Below are positions 1 through 7,357 of a stretch of DNA of 34,806 nt, one piece after another. The notes under the pieces were generated by a model that ran no database searches, had not been told where the DNA came from, and saw nothing but the letters and a program-made list of their open reading frames with translations. Position numbers and translations under genes: made by a program. Source of the stretch: Clostridia bacterium. GTDB taxonomy: Bacteria > Bacillota > Clostridia > Oscillospirales > CAG-272. Location: NCBI GenBank assembly GCA_017456145.1, contig JAFTJZ010000033.1, positions 1 to 34,806 on the forward strand, given 5' to 3'. Numbering within the stretch: position 1 is the first letter of the stretch; each line of letters begins with the position of its first letter.

Positions 1-324
1 CACCCAACACTGTGGGGCGAAAACCCATAAAATGATCCTTTTGAAAAAGCTTTTTAAGGATTCTTAAGGTGCTTTTTCTCGAAAAAGCACCTTAAGTGGG
101 GTTTGGGGCAAAGCCCCAAGTCTGCTCGTCGACAAAGAGCGGTGCTGCGCCAATGGCGCAGCCCCTCAGACTGTAGACCAAATCATTCACCACCCAACAC
201 TGTGGGACGAAAACCCATAAAATGATCCTTTTGAAAAAGCTTTTTAAGGATTCTTAAGGTGCTTTTTCTCGAAAAAGCACCTTAAGTGGGGTTTGGGGCA
301 AAGCCCCAAGTCTGCTCGTCGACA
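1..324. repeat. Tandem direct repeat, two 134-bp copies 190 bp apart
   Basis: Bases 1-134 and 191-324 are identical except for one G/A difference (17 versus 207). Each copy contains a long hairpin (arms 63-78 and 81-96, repeated at +190) followed by a short G-rich hairpin TTGGGGC/GCCCCAA. This is the same architecture found before obgE, the GDSL gene and cmk. The spacer 135-190 holds another perfect hairpin (144-151 with 155-162). The first copy begins at the window edge, so the array may extend further left. No coding region is seen here. Confidence 0.9.
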
Positions 325-325
325 C

Positions 326-462
326 TGCGTAAAGGAGCCGACGATAGGCTTATTACGGCGCGGGATTTGCGTTTAGCCTGCAAAGCAGGCAAAACTTGTG
401 GTATTCATCCGTAAAGCAAAAAAAGGGGTGAGTATCAAATGCATTTTACATTTGACTCACCC
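326..462. repeat. Dispersed repeat, copy A (partner at 21972-22112)
   Basis: This stretch matches 21972-22112 over its whole length with scattered differences. Shared words occur in the same order: TGCGTAAA, AGCCGACG, TAGGCTT, GCAAAGCAGG, CCG(C/T)AAAG, TCAAATGCAT and TACATTTGAC. In copy A the last 37 bases form a strong hairpin that also works as a terminator for the minus-strand gene at 468-797. The identity of the family is unknown. Confidence 0.75.
418..462 (-). terminator. Intrinsic terminator of the minus-strand membrane-protein gene
   Basis: Read on the minus strand, GGGTGAGT-CAAATG pairs with CATTTG-AT-ACTCACCC (arms 462-449 and 441-426, with a two-base bulge). The hairpin is followed by C and a run of T. 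It lies directly after the stop codon at 468. It is part of the dispersed repeat at 326-462, so that repeat supplies a terminator here. Confidence 0.75.
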
Positions 463-467
463 TCATT

Positions 468-797
468 TTATGCATTTCGGTAATTATGATCCTCGGCGAG
501 CAGGTTGATCGCGGTAGCACACTGATGCAGCATGATAAAGTAGGGAACAATGAGCAGCATCAATAAATAGCCGCATACACTCGTATAACAGCGGGAAATC
601 CGATATTCGATCCCGCGGTGCTTGAGGGAGAGATTGATGCGGGCGTTCAGGCGCGCTGTGCCGACGTCAATGGCTCTGATCCGATCGGTCTCACTGCCCG
701 AACGGAAGATGCTGTTCAGGCTCGCAGCGACCTTTTTACGACCATAGAGCAGTGATGATATTCCAAAGTCAGTTCTTAAATCGTTGTTTCCATCCAT
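468..797 (-). CDS. Small membrane protein of unknown function (109 aa)
   Basis: The start at 797 (MDGNNDLRTDF) is chosen because TAAGGAG lies just upstream on the minus strand. A longer in-frame reading to 914 would run through the promoter region. The protein is basic in the first 70 residues. It has one clear hydrophobic segment near residues 74-95 (GYLLMLLIVPYFIMLHQ) and a short polar tail, so it is probably a single-pass membrane protein. I do not recognise the family. It is transcribed divergently from the HTH gene at 905 from a promoter whose -35 box overlaps that gene's -35 box, which makes the HTH protein its likely regulator. Confidence 0.6.
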   Translation of the reverse strand: MDGNNDLRTDFGISSLLYGRKKVAASLNSIFRSGSETDRIRAIDVGTARLNARINLSLKHRGIEYRISRCYTSVCGYLLMLLIVPYFIMLHQCATAINLLAEDHNYRNA

Positions 798-836
798 ATT
801 TTTCTCCTTATGCCGATGCTGTTGTAACTTGGATAT

Positions 837-865
837 ATTATACTCTATATATCGACAATTGTCAA
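837..865 (-). promoter_or_regulatory. Sigma-A promoter for the 468-797 gene
   Basis: On the minus strand the -35 box TTGACA (865-860) is followed after 17 bases by TATAAT (842-837). It is a consensus promoter whose -35 box overlaps that of the divergent plus-strand promoter. Confidence 0.8.
854..863. promoter_or_regulatory. Palindromic operator candidate between divergent promoters
   Basis: GACAATTGTC is a perfect 10-base palindrome lying across the overlapping -35 boxes of both divergent promoters. A small HTH dimer such as the product of the gene at 905 could bind here and control both directions. The palindrome is visible; its role is inferred. Confidence 0.5.
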
Positions 866-887
866 TACCCCGAGCATAATTTATAAT
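859..887 (+). promoter_or_regulatory. Sigma-A promoter for the HTH gene at 905
   Basis: TTGTCA (859-864), a 17-base spacer, then TATAAT (882-887). The start codon is 18 bases after the -10 box, so the leader is very short, with GGGGTG as the ribosome binding site. Confidence 0.8.
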
Positions 888-904
888 TATGTAGGGGTGA
901 AAAT

Positions 905-1105
905 ATGATAACATATGAGCCTTTTTATCGTACCATCAAGGACAGAGGAATCACGACCTACAAGCTGATCAACGTATACGGTGTCAGCAGGAGCCTGATT
1001 GATCGGCTGAAACACAACAAACCAATCACAACGGTGACGATCGATGATCTTTGTAAAATTCTCGATTGTCAAGTCAGTGATATTTTACAGTATAAGCAAG
1101 AATGA
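905..1105 (+). CDS. Small Cro/CI-type HTH transcriptional regulator (66 aa)
   Basis: The protein is a stand-alone helix-turn-helix domain of the HTH_26 type. The recognition region is GVSRSLIDRLKHNK (about residues 25-38), followed by the family's typical ending (TIDDLCKILDCQVSDIL). Small proteins of this type act as repressors, often in mobile or stress loci. A consensus promoter and a palindrome lie immediately upstream, and the divergent partner is the small membrane protein at 468-797. It ends at a bidirectional terminator. A similar but not identical HTH protein opens the accessory island at 23649. Confidence 0.85.
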   Translation: MITYEPFYRTIKDRGITTYKLINVYGVSRSLIDRLKHNKPITTVTIDDLCKILDCQVSDILQYKQE

Positions 1106-1109
1106 TGGT

Positions 1110-1157
1110 AATAACGCCGTACCCGCTCTGAAAAAGGGAAGGTGCGGCGTTATTTTA
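1110..1157. terminator. Bidirectional terminator between convergent genes
   Basis: AATAACGCCG (1110-1119) pairs with CGGCGTTATT (1145-1154). T-rich sequence follows in the plus direction and the stop codon of the minus-strand gene at 1155 overlaps the far end. It serves both the HTH gene and the VanY-like gene. Confidence 0.8.
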
Positions 1158-2198
1158 TTGCATCTGGCCCAGATATTCTTCCAGTGTGATGCCCGCGGCA
1201 CTGATCTCCAGCGCGGCGGCTCTGCCGACAAAGCGGTAGTGCCAGGGTTCATAAGTGTAGCCCGTGATATTCTCCATTCCCTTGGGATAACGGAGAATGA
1301 ATCCAAATTGGCCAGCGTTTTCCTGCAGCCAGGGGAAGGCGGCGGTGTTCTCAAAGCTCTCATCCAGGTTTCCCATGGTAGTGGTCATCAGATCGACGCA
1401 CAGCCCGCTCTGATGCTCGCTTTGTCCGGGGCGGGAGGAATAGGTCTCGACGATCTCTGTCGCTCTCTCGCGGCTCAGCGTGGGGTCGCTGTTCATCTCC
1501 CGCTCCACGTACAAAGCAAAGAGCTGAGATTGATAGGTGTAGGAGCGATAGCCGCTGGTGGCATAGGTATCCGTGATGCCATCGGCGCGCATACAAAGCA
1601 GCATGGCCTCCAGCGCGGCTGCCGCCGTAGATTCCAGCAGCACCTCCTTACCATACAGAGTATAGGAGGGGGCCAGCTCGCTCAGAGAGGAGGGCGCATA
1701 TCCCGCCCCCTTGGAATGGGTCTTATTCAAAAGAAGAATGTCATCCTTTTCGGGGGCATATTCAATGGCGCTCATAAAGGCACTGACGTCACAGGCATAG
1801 GTGTAAGCAGGCCGGGGCGGCGGTGTCTGCATGCTGCTATCGGGATCGTTTTCGGATGCCGGTGGCTGCTGTTGATCGATATTTTCTCCCGATTGCGCGG
1901 GGGGCTGCTCGCTGTCATCGACGGGGGGAACATTGGTTGCGGCAGCATGGGCGATCCAGACCACGGCAGCAGTGACGATACAAGCGACTCCCAGCGTCAG
2001 CAGATGGCGGCTCCATGCCGGACGGTTTGCTTTTGCGGCGGGCGGTGCTTTGGTGGGCGAGACTTTATGGGGGCTGCTTACATGGGGCTCGTAGGGTGGC
2101 AGGTCAAAAAAATCGTCGGCATCGGTATCGCTTACGGTCAGATCGATGTCCGTTTTTTTCTTATCGGTGTCTGCATTGCGGCGGGGCTGTTCTTTCAT
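1155..2198 (-). CDS. Membrane-anchored VanY/M15 D,D-carboxypeptidase-like protein (347 aa)
   Basis: Residues 1-63 are polar and cytoplasmic, residues 64-86 form a membrane anchor, and residues 90-130 form a Pro/Gln-rich linker. The rest is a D-Ala-D-Ala carboxypeptidase domain of peptidase family M15B. The zinc motif SEHQSGLCVDL (His262, Asp269) and EPWHYRF (Glu317, His320) are both present, as is the substrate-loop motif TSGYRSY (214-220). The family trims the terminal D-alanine of peptidoglycan stem peptides outside the cell. The start at 2198 is preferred because it follows AAAGGA and does not overlap the upstream gene, which ends at 2227. Nothing suggests a vancomycin-resistance cluster, so a housekeeping wall role is likely. 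Confidence 0.85.
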   Translation of the reverse strand: MKEQPRRNADTDKKKTDIDLTVSDTDADDFFDLPPYEPHVSSPHKVSPTKAPPAAKANRPAWSRHLLTLGVACIVTAAVVWIAHAAATNVPPVDDSEQPPAQSGENIDQQQPPASENDPDSSMQTPPPRPAYTYACDVSAFMSAIEYAPEKDDILLLNKTHSKGAGYAPSSLSELAPSYTLYGKEVLLESTAAAALEAMLLCMRADGITDTYATSGYRSYTYQSQLFALYVEREMNSDPTLSRERATEIVETYSSRPGQSEHQSGLCVDLMTTTMGNLDESFENTAAFPWLQENAGQFGFILRYPKGMENITGYTYEPWHYRFVGRAAALEISAAGITLEEYLGQMQ

Positions 2199-2226
2199 CG
2201 GAGCGAGCGTCCTTTCTTTGGTGGTA

Positions 2227-2802
2227 TCAGCTGTTATTTGCGTCCTTGGAGGGCTTGGTCTCCACCATGATGAAATACGGAGAGGTGGGGGAATTAAGGA
2301 TCTTGACCAGTGTTGCACAGACGCGGTAGCGGGACAAAGAGGAGAGATAATCGCAGATCATCTTTCCCTCTGCCTCACCCTCGGCGTGACCCGGGTAGAC
2401 GGCGATATTAAGGATTCCGTCGGGAGCGAGCAATGCGACGGCGGCCTCGATGGCGGGCAGGGTGGTTTCACGCATGGTAGTGATGCGCTTATCGCCGCCG
2501 GGGAGATAACCGAGGTTGAACATACCCGCACGGTAGGGTTCCTTGACGTAATCGGCCACCTTATGGTGGGAGTCGTGGATCAGGGTATAATTCTCCGGGC
2601 AGCCCTCCTCGCGGAGTGTTTTGGCGGTGGAGGTGAGGGCTTGCTCTTGGATATCGAAGGCGTAGACGTGTCCGTGCTCGCCGACGGTTTTGGAGAGAAA
2701 GGCGGTATCATGGCCGTTACCCATGGTGAAGTCAACGGCGGTGTCACCCTCGCGAAGGTGGGTGAGGATGAATTGCTTATGGAGATTGAGTAAGTCGATC
2801 AT
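2227..2802 (-). CDS. mnmM: YtqB/MnmM-type SAM-dependent tRNA methyltransferase (191 aa)
   Basis: This is a short class I methyltransferase. The SAM-binding motif is VDFTMGNGHDTAFL (about residues 23-36) and an acidic residue ends the second strand (AFDIQ, Asp50). The family hallmark NLGYLPGGDK lies at residues 96-105. Length and motifs match the YtqB family (old name rRNA methylase family). One member has been described as the enzyme adding the last methyl group of mnm5s2U in the tRNA wobble position. The gene is upstream of the VanY-like gene with a 28-base gap, so the two are probably one transcript. The function is from family knowledge; orthology is likely but not proven here. Confidence 0.85.
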   Translation of the reverse strand: MIDLLNLHKQFILTHLREGDTAVDFTMGNGHDTAFLSKTVGEHGHVYAFDIQEQALTSTAKTLREEGCPENYTLIHDSHHKVADYVKEPYRAGMFNLGYLPGGDKRITTMRETTLPAIEAAVALLAPDGILNIAVYPGHAEGEAEGKMICDYLSSLSRYRVCATLVKILNSPTSPYFIMVETKPSKDANNS

Positions 2803-2952
2803 GGCAGACCTCGGAGAAGTGAAATTTTTGGTATGTGAGTGTATGTTTATGTGGAGAGTCGGTTTGTAAAAAATTATGATTGTGCGAACATAACGTTCTA
2901 ACCTTGTTTTGCTTATTGTTCATATCTTTGTCAAACGACAAAGAAACGAACC

Positions 2953-3188
2953 AAATGAAAACCGCATTCCGCTGCGCGGAACGCATAAGTTTGCCTTGAC
3001 GGCTAAACGCCGTCACCGCGCCGTTTTGTTTCACAAAACATCGCGACGGCAAACTTGCTGCTGCCGGGAAATGAAACCCGCATTCCGCTGCGCGGAACGC
3101 ATAAGTTTGCCTTGACGGCTAAACGCCGTCACCGCGCCGTTTTGTTTCACAAAACATCGCGACGGCAAACTTGCTGCTGCCGGGAAAT
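2953..3188. repeat. Two tandem copies (116-bp period) of a cloverleaf-forming repeat
   Basis: Bases 2953-3072 and 3069-3188 are identical except for one A/C difference near the start. In each copy an outer stem (2987-2995 with 3048-3056, AAGTTTGCC/GGCAAACTT) closes two inner hairpins. The inner hairpins are TGACGGC/GCCGTCA (2997-3003, 3009-3015) and GTTTTGT/ACAAAAC (3023-3029, 3033-3039). Related single copies with changed but still paired arms occur at 7101-7179 and 8683-8765. The whole gap 2803-3428 shows no convincing gene. Further hairpins lie at 2926-2943, 3274-3302 and 3379-3396. Confidence 0.85.
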
Positions 3189-3273
3189 TCTTTTACGCAT
3201 CCCCTCCTTCGCGTGCTAACGCGGTCTTGCGAGTGCTGATACGCACGCGGCTGTCAAAGTTCGAAAATCTTGC

Positions 3274-3302
3274 TTTTCGTCGTGGGAAAGCCACGACGAA
3301 AA
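3274..3302. terminator. Strong hairpin downstream of the DUF6062 gene
   Basis: TTTTCGTCGTGG (3274-3285) and CCACGACGAAAA (3291-3302) are perfectly complementary with a five-base loop. It lies about 130 bases past the stop of the minus-strand gene at 3429. It lacks a long T tract, so it could be a terminator or part of a repeat. Confidence 0.4.
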
Positions 3303-3428
3303 ACAAGGTGACGCTGACGGGATGAAGGTGATAAGATTTATGGTTGCCGCGGTAGGTATGGAATATGGGAAATCGGATGCTCCGCTGAGGCGGAGCCATA
3401 TCTACTTGCGGGAGGGGTTCAAACGGTA

Positions 3429-4151
3429 TTATTTGTTTTTCTTGGGTTCTTTATGCAGATCGGCGCGCAAAAAACGGATGGAGCGCTCAACGGCATCCTT
3501 GGAATTATACCAAGGCTCCTCATCGTAGCGGTAGTCGAATTTTTTACAGAACCAGCTGATGTCTTCGTTCAGTGTCTTCATGTAGGGCATGACGACCGAT
3601 GCAAGGTCAGCGGCGAAGGCGGGCTGTTTTTTCTTGCCCAGGCGCGTGTGCGCGCAATCCAGAAGGCGACGGTAATGAGGCAAGCAGATATAGGGCTGTG
3701 CCTTGAGCTTTTTAACAAATTCCTCATCGGTGTCCCAGAGCAGCACGATGGTTTCGATCATATGTCCGAAATTAAATTCGATGCGTCCGCAGACGTAGCA
3801 ATCCGCCTCCAGCTTGGCAATGCGGCGGGCGGGCTTGTCCCCCTTGGGCTGGGTAAAGGGCAGTGACAGTTCGGTCAGCTCCTTTTGCAGCTCTGCCAGA
3901 TGGCTCTCCAGCGTCAGCGCCATGCCAAGGCGGTTTTTACGCACGAACATCATATCGTAGTGGGTGCGGCAAAAGCCGGTTTCGTTGGTTTTGATGCGGA
4001 TATCGGGCTCCATCATAGATGCACCGAGGATGAGATCCAGCTCATTTTCCTCCAGACGGTTATACAGCGTACAGACAGGGCAGCCGCACGACGGCTCGTC
4101 TCGGCTCAGCTCAAACGCCTCGTTGACGGGAATGGTGTAAATTTGTTCCAT
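3429..4151 (-). CDS. DUF6062-family protein with four Cys/His pairs (240 aa)
   Basis: I recognise this as the DUF6062 family found across Clostridia; its biochemical role is not established. Two similar halves each carry a Cys pair followed by a C-x2-H pair. They are CGCPVC (Cys22, 24, 27) with FCRTH (Cys61, His64), and CYVC (Cys118, Cys121) with ICLPH (Cys156, His159). That spacing suggests two metal sites, probably zinc, in an internally duplicated fold. The C-terminal 70 residues are helical and end in a Lys-rich tail. A consensus promoter lies at 4206-4234, and the gene is divergent from DUF512-der. Confidence 0.75.
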   Translation of the reverse strand: MEQIYTIPVNEAFELSRDEPSCGCPVCTLYNRLEENELDLILGASMMEPDIRIKTNETGFCRTHYDMMFVRKNRLGMALTLESHLAELQKELTELSLPFTQPKGDKPARRIAKLEADCYVCGRIEFNFGHMIETIVLLWDTDEEFVKKLKAQPYICLPHYRRLLDCAHTRLGKKKQPAFAADLASVVMPYMKTLNEDISWFCKKFDYRYDEEPWYNSKDAVERSIRFLRADLHKEPKKNK

Positions 4152-4205
4152 GGCGGGTATCCTTTCGCGGCGCCGCGGTATACGGCAATATACAATATAC
4201 TTGGT

Positions 4206-4234
4206 ATTATATCATACTTTCACTGCTTTTTCAA
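4206..4234 (-). promoter_or_regulatory. Sigma-A promoter for the DUF6062 gene
   Basis: On the minus strand TTGAAA (4234-4229), a 17-base spacer, then TATAAT (4211-4206). Confidence 0.75.
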
Positions 4235-4287
4235 GAGTGAAATGGCGAACTTTTTTACGTTTTCTCCTCGATGTGCGAGAAAATCCT

Positions 4288-4316
4288 TTGACAAACGGGG
4301 AATAATATGGTATAAT
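4288..4316 (+). promoter_or_regulatory. Sigma-A promoter for the DUF512-der unit
   Basis: TTGACA (4288-4293), a 17-base spacer, and TATAAT (4311-4316) form a perfect consensus promoter 45 bases before the DUF512 start codon. Confidence 0.85.
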
Positions 4317-4360
4317 ATAGAGAATATCATGCCGTATTATGGCCGACGGGAGGTGAAAGG

Positions 4361-5743
4361 ATGGTTAAAATCGTTGCGGTCGGTGTACATTCCAGAGCAG
4401 CACGCGCGGGAATTCTTCCCCGGGATGTGCTGATATCGATCAATCAGCGGGAGATCCACGATGTATTGGATTACCGTTTTCATCTTGCCAACCGCCGCAT
4501 CACGCTGTGCTTGATGCGAGGGGAGGAACGCTATGAAATCGTCATTGTCAAGGGTGAATATGATGATATCGGGTTGGAATTTGAGACGCCGCTGATGGAT
4601 GAAAAGCATTCCTGCGAAAATCGCTGTATCTTCTGCTTTATCGACCAGCTCCCCAAAGGATTGCGGCAGACGCTCTATTTCAAGGACGATGACAGCCGTC
4701 TGTCCTTTCTGCATGGTAACTATGTGACGCTGACCAATCTTTCCCGCCGCGACATTGAACGTATTATCGAGATGCATATCTCTCCCATCAACGTCTCGGT
4801 GCATACGACCGACCCCGTGCTGCGAGTCAAGATGATGCGCAACAAGCACGCGGGTGAGGTGCTGGACTATTTGCGACTGCTTGCCGACGCGGGCATCCGC
4901 ATCTGTGCGCAGGTGGTGCTTTGTCGCGGCATCAACGACGGTGCGGCGCTTGATCGCACCATGCGGGATCTTCAGACCTACCTACCCGCGCTGGACAGCG
5001 TTTCGATCGTGCCGGCGGGGCTGACGCGGTATCGGCAAAAGTTGTATCCGCTGGAGCCGTACACGCCCGAGGAATGCCGTGCGATCATTGCGCAGGTGAG
5101 CGAGGTGGGCGACCGCTGCGTGGAGGCGTACGGTCGGCGCGTGTTTTTCTGCGCGGATGAGATGTATATCAAGGGCGGTCTTCCTCTGCCCGACGACGAA
5201 TATTATGAGGACTACTCCCAGCTGGAGGACGGCATCGGCATGGTGACCTCCATGGCGCATGAGTTTGGCATGGAGATGCAATTCCTTGCCGACGATCTGG
5301 AAACGTTTCGCCCGCCGCGTCGTGTCACGGCGGTGACGGGCGTGGCGGCGTATGCGAGCATCCACGCGCTGTGCGGACAGCTGGAGGCGGCGGTGGAGGA
5401 CTTGACCATACAGGTCGTCCCCGTTATCAACCGCTTTTTCGGCGAGACCATAACGGTGGCGGGGCTCTTGACGGGCAAGGATATGCTGGAGCAGCTGTCG
5501 GGGCGTGAGCTTGGCGACGAGATATTGATCCCTGCCAATACCCTGCGTGCCGACGGAGATCTTTTTCTTTGCGGCATGACGCCGTGGGAGCTATCCCGTA
5601 CGCTCGGCGTGCCTGTGCGGGTCTGCCCGAACGATGGTGCCGGCTTTTTGACGGCGATGCTCGGGGTCAATCCCGACGCGCCGTGCTTTGACGGGACGAA
5701 TTATGAATGTGATAACGAATCGGAGGATAAACAATATGAGTAA
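4361..5743 (+). CDS. DUF512 protein: PDZ-like plus radical-SAM-like Fe-S protein (460 aa)
   Basis: The first 65 residues are a PDZ-like module (VHSRAARAGILPRDVLISIN). A CxxxCxxC cluster follows at Cys85, Cys89 and Cys92 (CENRCIFC), as in radical-SAM enzymes. The DUF512 C-terminal domain fills the remainder, including VTGVAAYASI and ILIPANTLR. The family is widespread in Firmicutes directly beside der, and its exact reaction is unknown. The start at 4361 has GGGAGGTGAAAGG upstream. The last eight bases overlap the der start, indicating translational coupling. Confidence 0.85.
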   Translation: MVKIVAVGVHSRAARAGILPRDVLISINQREIHDVLDYRFHLANRRITLCLMRGEERYEIVIVKGEYDDIGLEFETPLMDEKHSCENRCIFCFIDQLPKGLRQTLYFKDDDSRLSFLHGNYVTLTNLSRRDIERIIEMHISPINVSVHTTDPVLRVKMMRNKHAGEVLDYLRLLADAGIRICAQVVLCRGINDGAALDRTMRDLQTYLPALDSVSIVPAGLTRYRQKLYPLEPYTPEECRAIIAQVSEVGDRCVEAYGRRVFFCADEMYIKGGLPLPDDEYYEDYSQLEDGIGMVTSMAHEFGMEMQFLADDLETFRPPRRVTAVTGVAAYASIHALCGQLEAAVEDLTIQVVPVINRFFGETITVAGLLTGKDMLEQLSGRELGDEILIPANTLRADGDLFLCGMTPWELSRTLGVPVRVCPNDGAGFLTAMLGVNPDAPCFDGTNYECDNESEDKQYE

Positions 5744-7067
5744 ACCGATCATTGCCGTAGTAGGCAGACCGAATGTAGGAAAGAGCACGCTGTTCAACCG
5801 TTTGATCGGTGAACGGCGCTCAATTGTGGAGGATACTCCCGGCGTGACTCGCGACCGCATATATGGTGAGACCGAGTGGCGCGGGCGTACGCTGGTCATG
5901 ATCGACACGGGCGGCATTGAGCCTCGCACCGACGACACCATTTTAGTGCAGATGCGCAACCAGGCGCAGATCGCCATTGACACGGCGGACGTGATCATCT
6001 TCCTGTGCGACGTGCGCACGGGCGTGACGGCGGCGGACAGGGATATTGCCGTCATGCTTAAAAAGAGCGGCAAGCCGATCGTGCCTTGCATCAACAAGTG
6101 CGACCGCATCGGCGATCTGCCGTTTGAATTTTATGAGTTTTACGAGCTGGGCTTTGATTTGGATCCCATTGCCGTTTCCTCGGTGCATGGATCGGGTACG
6201 GGAGATCTGCTGGATGCCTGCATCGAGGCACTGCCCGAGGAGCAGGAGGTCGAGGAGGAACCCGAGGGCATTCGCGTGGCGGTCATCGGCAAGCCGAATG
6301 CAGGCAAGTCGTCCATCGTTAACCGCTTTGTCGGCGCGGAGCGTATGATCGTTTCCAATATTGCAGGTACGACGCGTGACAGCGTGGATACGGTGGTCGA
6401 GAACGAATACGGACGCTTTACCTTTATCGATACGGCCGGCATCCGTCGTTCCTCCAAGGTCAACGACAAGATCGAAAAATACAGCGTTTTGCGTGCCCAC
6501 ATGGCAGTTGAGCGTGCGGACGTTTGCCTGATTATGATCGACGCGTCCGAGGGGATCACAGAGCAGGACGAGAAGATCGCGGGCATAGCGCATGAGGCGG
6601 GCAAGGCGAGCATTATTGTGGTCAACAAATGGGATCTGGTGGAAAAGGATTCCAAAACCATGGGCGAGTTCACCCGCAAGATCCGTGAGGCGTTGGCATA
6701 TATGCCATACGCACCGCAGATCTATGTCTCCGCATTGACAGGACAGCGCCTGCCCAATATTTTCGAGCTGATCTGCAAGGTGCATGAGCAGCATACGCTG
6801 CGCATTACCACAGGTCTGCTCAACGACGTGCTGGGCGAGGCGACCATGCGGACCCAGCCGCCCTCGGACAAGGGACGCAGGCTCAAGATCTACTATATGA
6901 CCCAGAACGCTGTCGCGCCTCCTACCTTCGTGCTGTTCTGTAATTCCGTTGAGCTGTTCCATTTCTCGTATCAGCGTTATATCGAGAATTGCCTGCGCGA
7001 AACCTTCGGCTTTGAAGGTACACCCATCAAAATGATCATCAAACAAAAGGGCGATACGTCGGTGTGA
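5736..7067 (+). CDS. der: Ribosome-associated GTPase Der/EngA (443 aa)
   Basis: Two complete GTPase domains are visible. The first has GRPNVGKS (residues 10-17), DTPGVTRD, DTGG and NKCD (120-123). The second has GKPNAGKS (185-192), GTTRDS, DTAGIRR and NKWD. A KH-like C-terminal domain follows. Length matches the family. Der acts in assembly of the 50S ribosomal subunit. The start at 5736 (MSKPIIAVVG) follows GGAGG at 5722-5726; the longer in-frame reading from 5688 lies inside DUF512 and has no matching site. It is co-transcribed with DUF512. Confidence 0.97.
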   Translation: MSKPIIAVVGRPNVGKSTLFNRLIGERRSIVEDTPGVTRDRIYGETEWRGRTLVMIDTGGIEPRTDDTILVQMRNQAQIAIDTADVIIFLCDVRTGVTAADRDIAVMLKKSGKPIVPCINKCDRIGDLPFEFYEFYELGFDLDPIAVSSVHGSGTGDLLDACIEALPEEQEVEEEPEGIRVAVIGKPNAGKSSIVNRFVGAERMIVSNIAGTTRDSVDTVVENEYGRFTFIDTAGIRRSSKVNDKIEKYSVLRAHMAVERADVCLIMIDASEGITEQDEKIAGIAHEAGKASIIVVNKWDLVEKDSKTMGEFTRKIREALAYMPYAPQIYVSALTGQRLPNIFELICKVHEQHTLRITTGLLNDVLGEATMRTQPPSDKGRRLKIYYMTQNAVAPPTFVLFCNSVELFHFSYQRYIENCLRETFGFEGTPIKMIIKQKGDTSV

Positions 7068-7100
7068 AGTTTTAGAGATGGCGGGAAGGAACCTTTTTGG

Positions 7101-7179
7101 AGAAAAAGATGGTCGCAAGCGACCTTCGAGTTTGCCTTGGCGGCTGAACACCGCCGTTTTGTGAACAAAACCGGCAAAC
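7101..7179. repeat. Cloverleaf-type dispersed repeat downstream of der
   Basis: A perfect GGTCGC/GCGACC hairpin (7111-7124) is followed by an outer stem GTTTGCC/GGCAAAC (7130-7136 with 7173-7179). The outer stem encloses GGCGG/CCGCC (7139-7143, 7151-7155) and GTTTTGT/ACAAAAC (7156-7162, 7165-7171). The same plan occurs at 8683-8765 and in tandem at 2953-3188. Apart from this and the double hairpin at 7285-7339, the gap 7068-7357 contains no gene. Confidence 0.75.
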
Positions 7180-7272
7180 ATCGTTCCTCCCCGCACCCCT
7201 CCTCCCAAAACTTTTGGAATAAAAAGAATGGCGTATACGGTAGAGATATCACGGGTCCATGATTTGTGAAAG

Positions 7273-7351
7273 TTTTTGAGGATTTTTAAGGAGCTTTTTT
7301 CAAAAAGCTCCTTAAACGGGGTACGGGGCAGAGCCCCGTGAAAGAAAGGAG
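7273..7351 (+). repeat. Double-hairpin repeat with built-in ribosome binding site, before obgE
   Basis: Arms TTTAAGGAGCTTTTT (7285-7299) and its complement (7302-7316) are followed by ACGGGGC/GCCCCGT (7323-7329, 7333-7339). AGAAAGGAG comes right before the obgE start codon. The second hairpin differs from the other copies by compensating changes (TTGGGGC/GCCCCAA elsewhere). It replaces an ordinary leader, so it presumably forms the obgE 5' untranslated region or its end. Confidence 0.75.
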
Positions 7352-7357
7352 ATTAAA

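Noticed and set aside
1155-2198. Vancomycin-resistance vanY
   Set aside because: Only the M15 domain is shared; no vanR, vanS, vanH, vanA or vanX genes are nearby.
1044-2270. Long plus-strand open frame opposite the VanY-like gene
   Set aside because: It is antisense to a gene with complete zinc-peptidase motifs and has Gly/Arg/Cys-rich composition typical of a shadow frame, with no ribosome binding site.
2909-3115. Open frames inside the tandem cloverleaf repeat
   Set aside because: They arise from the repeat sequence itself and lack start signals.
5943-7208. Long minus-strand open frame opposite der
   Set aside because: Der is unmistakable on the plus strand; the antisense frame is His/Arg/Asp-rich with no family signal.
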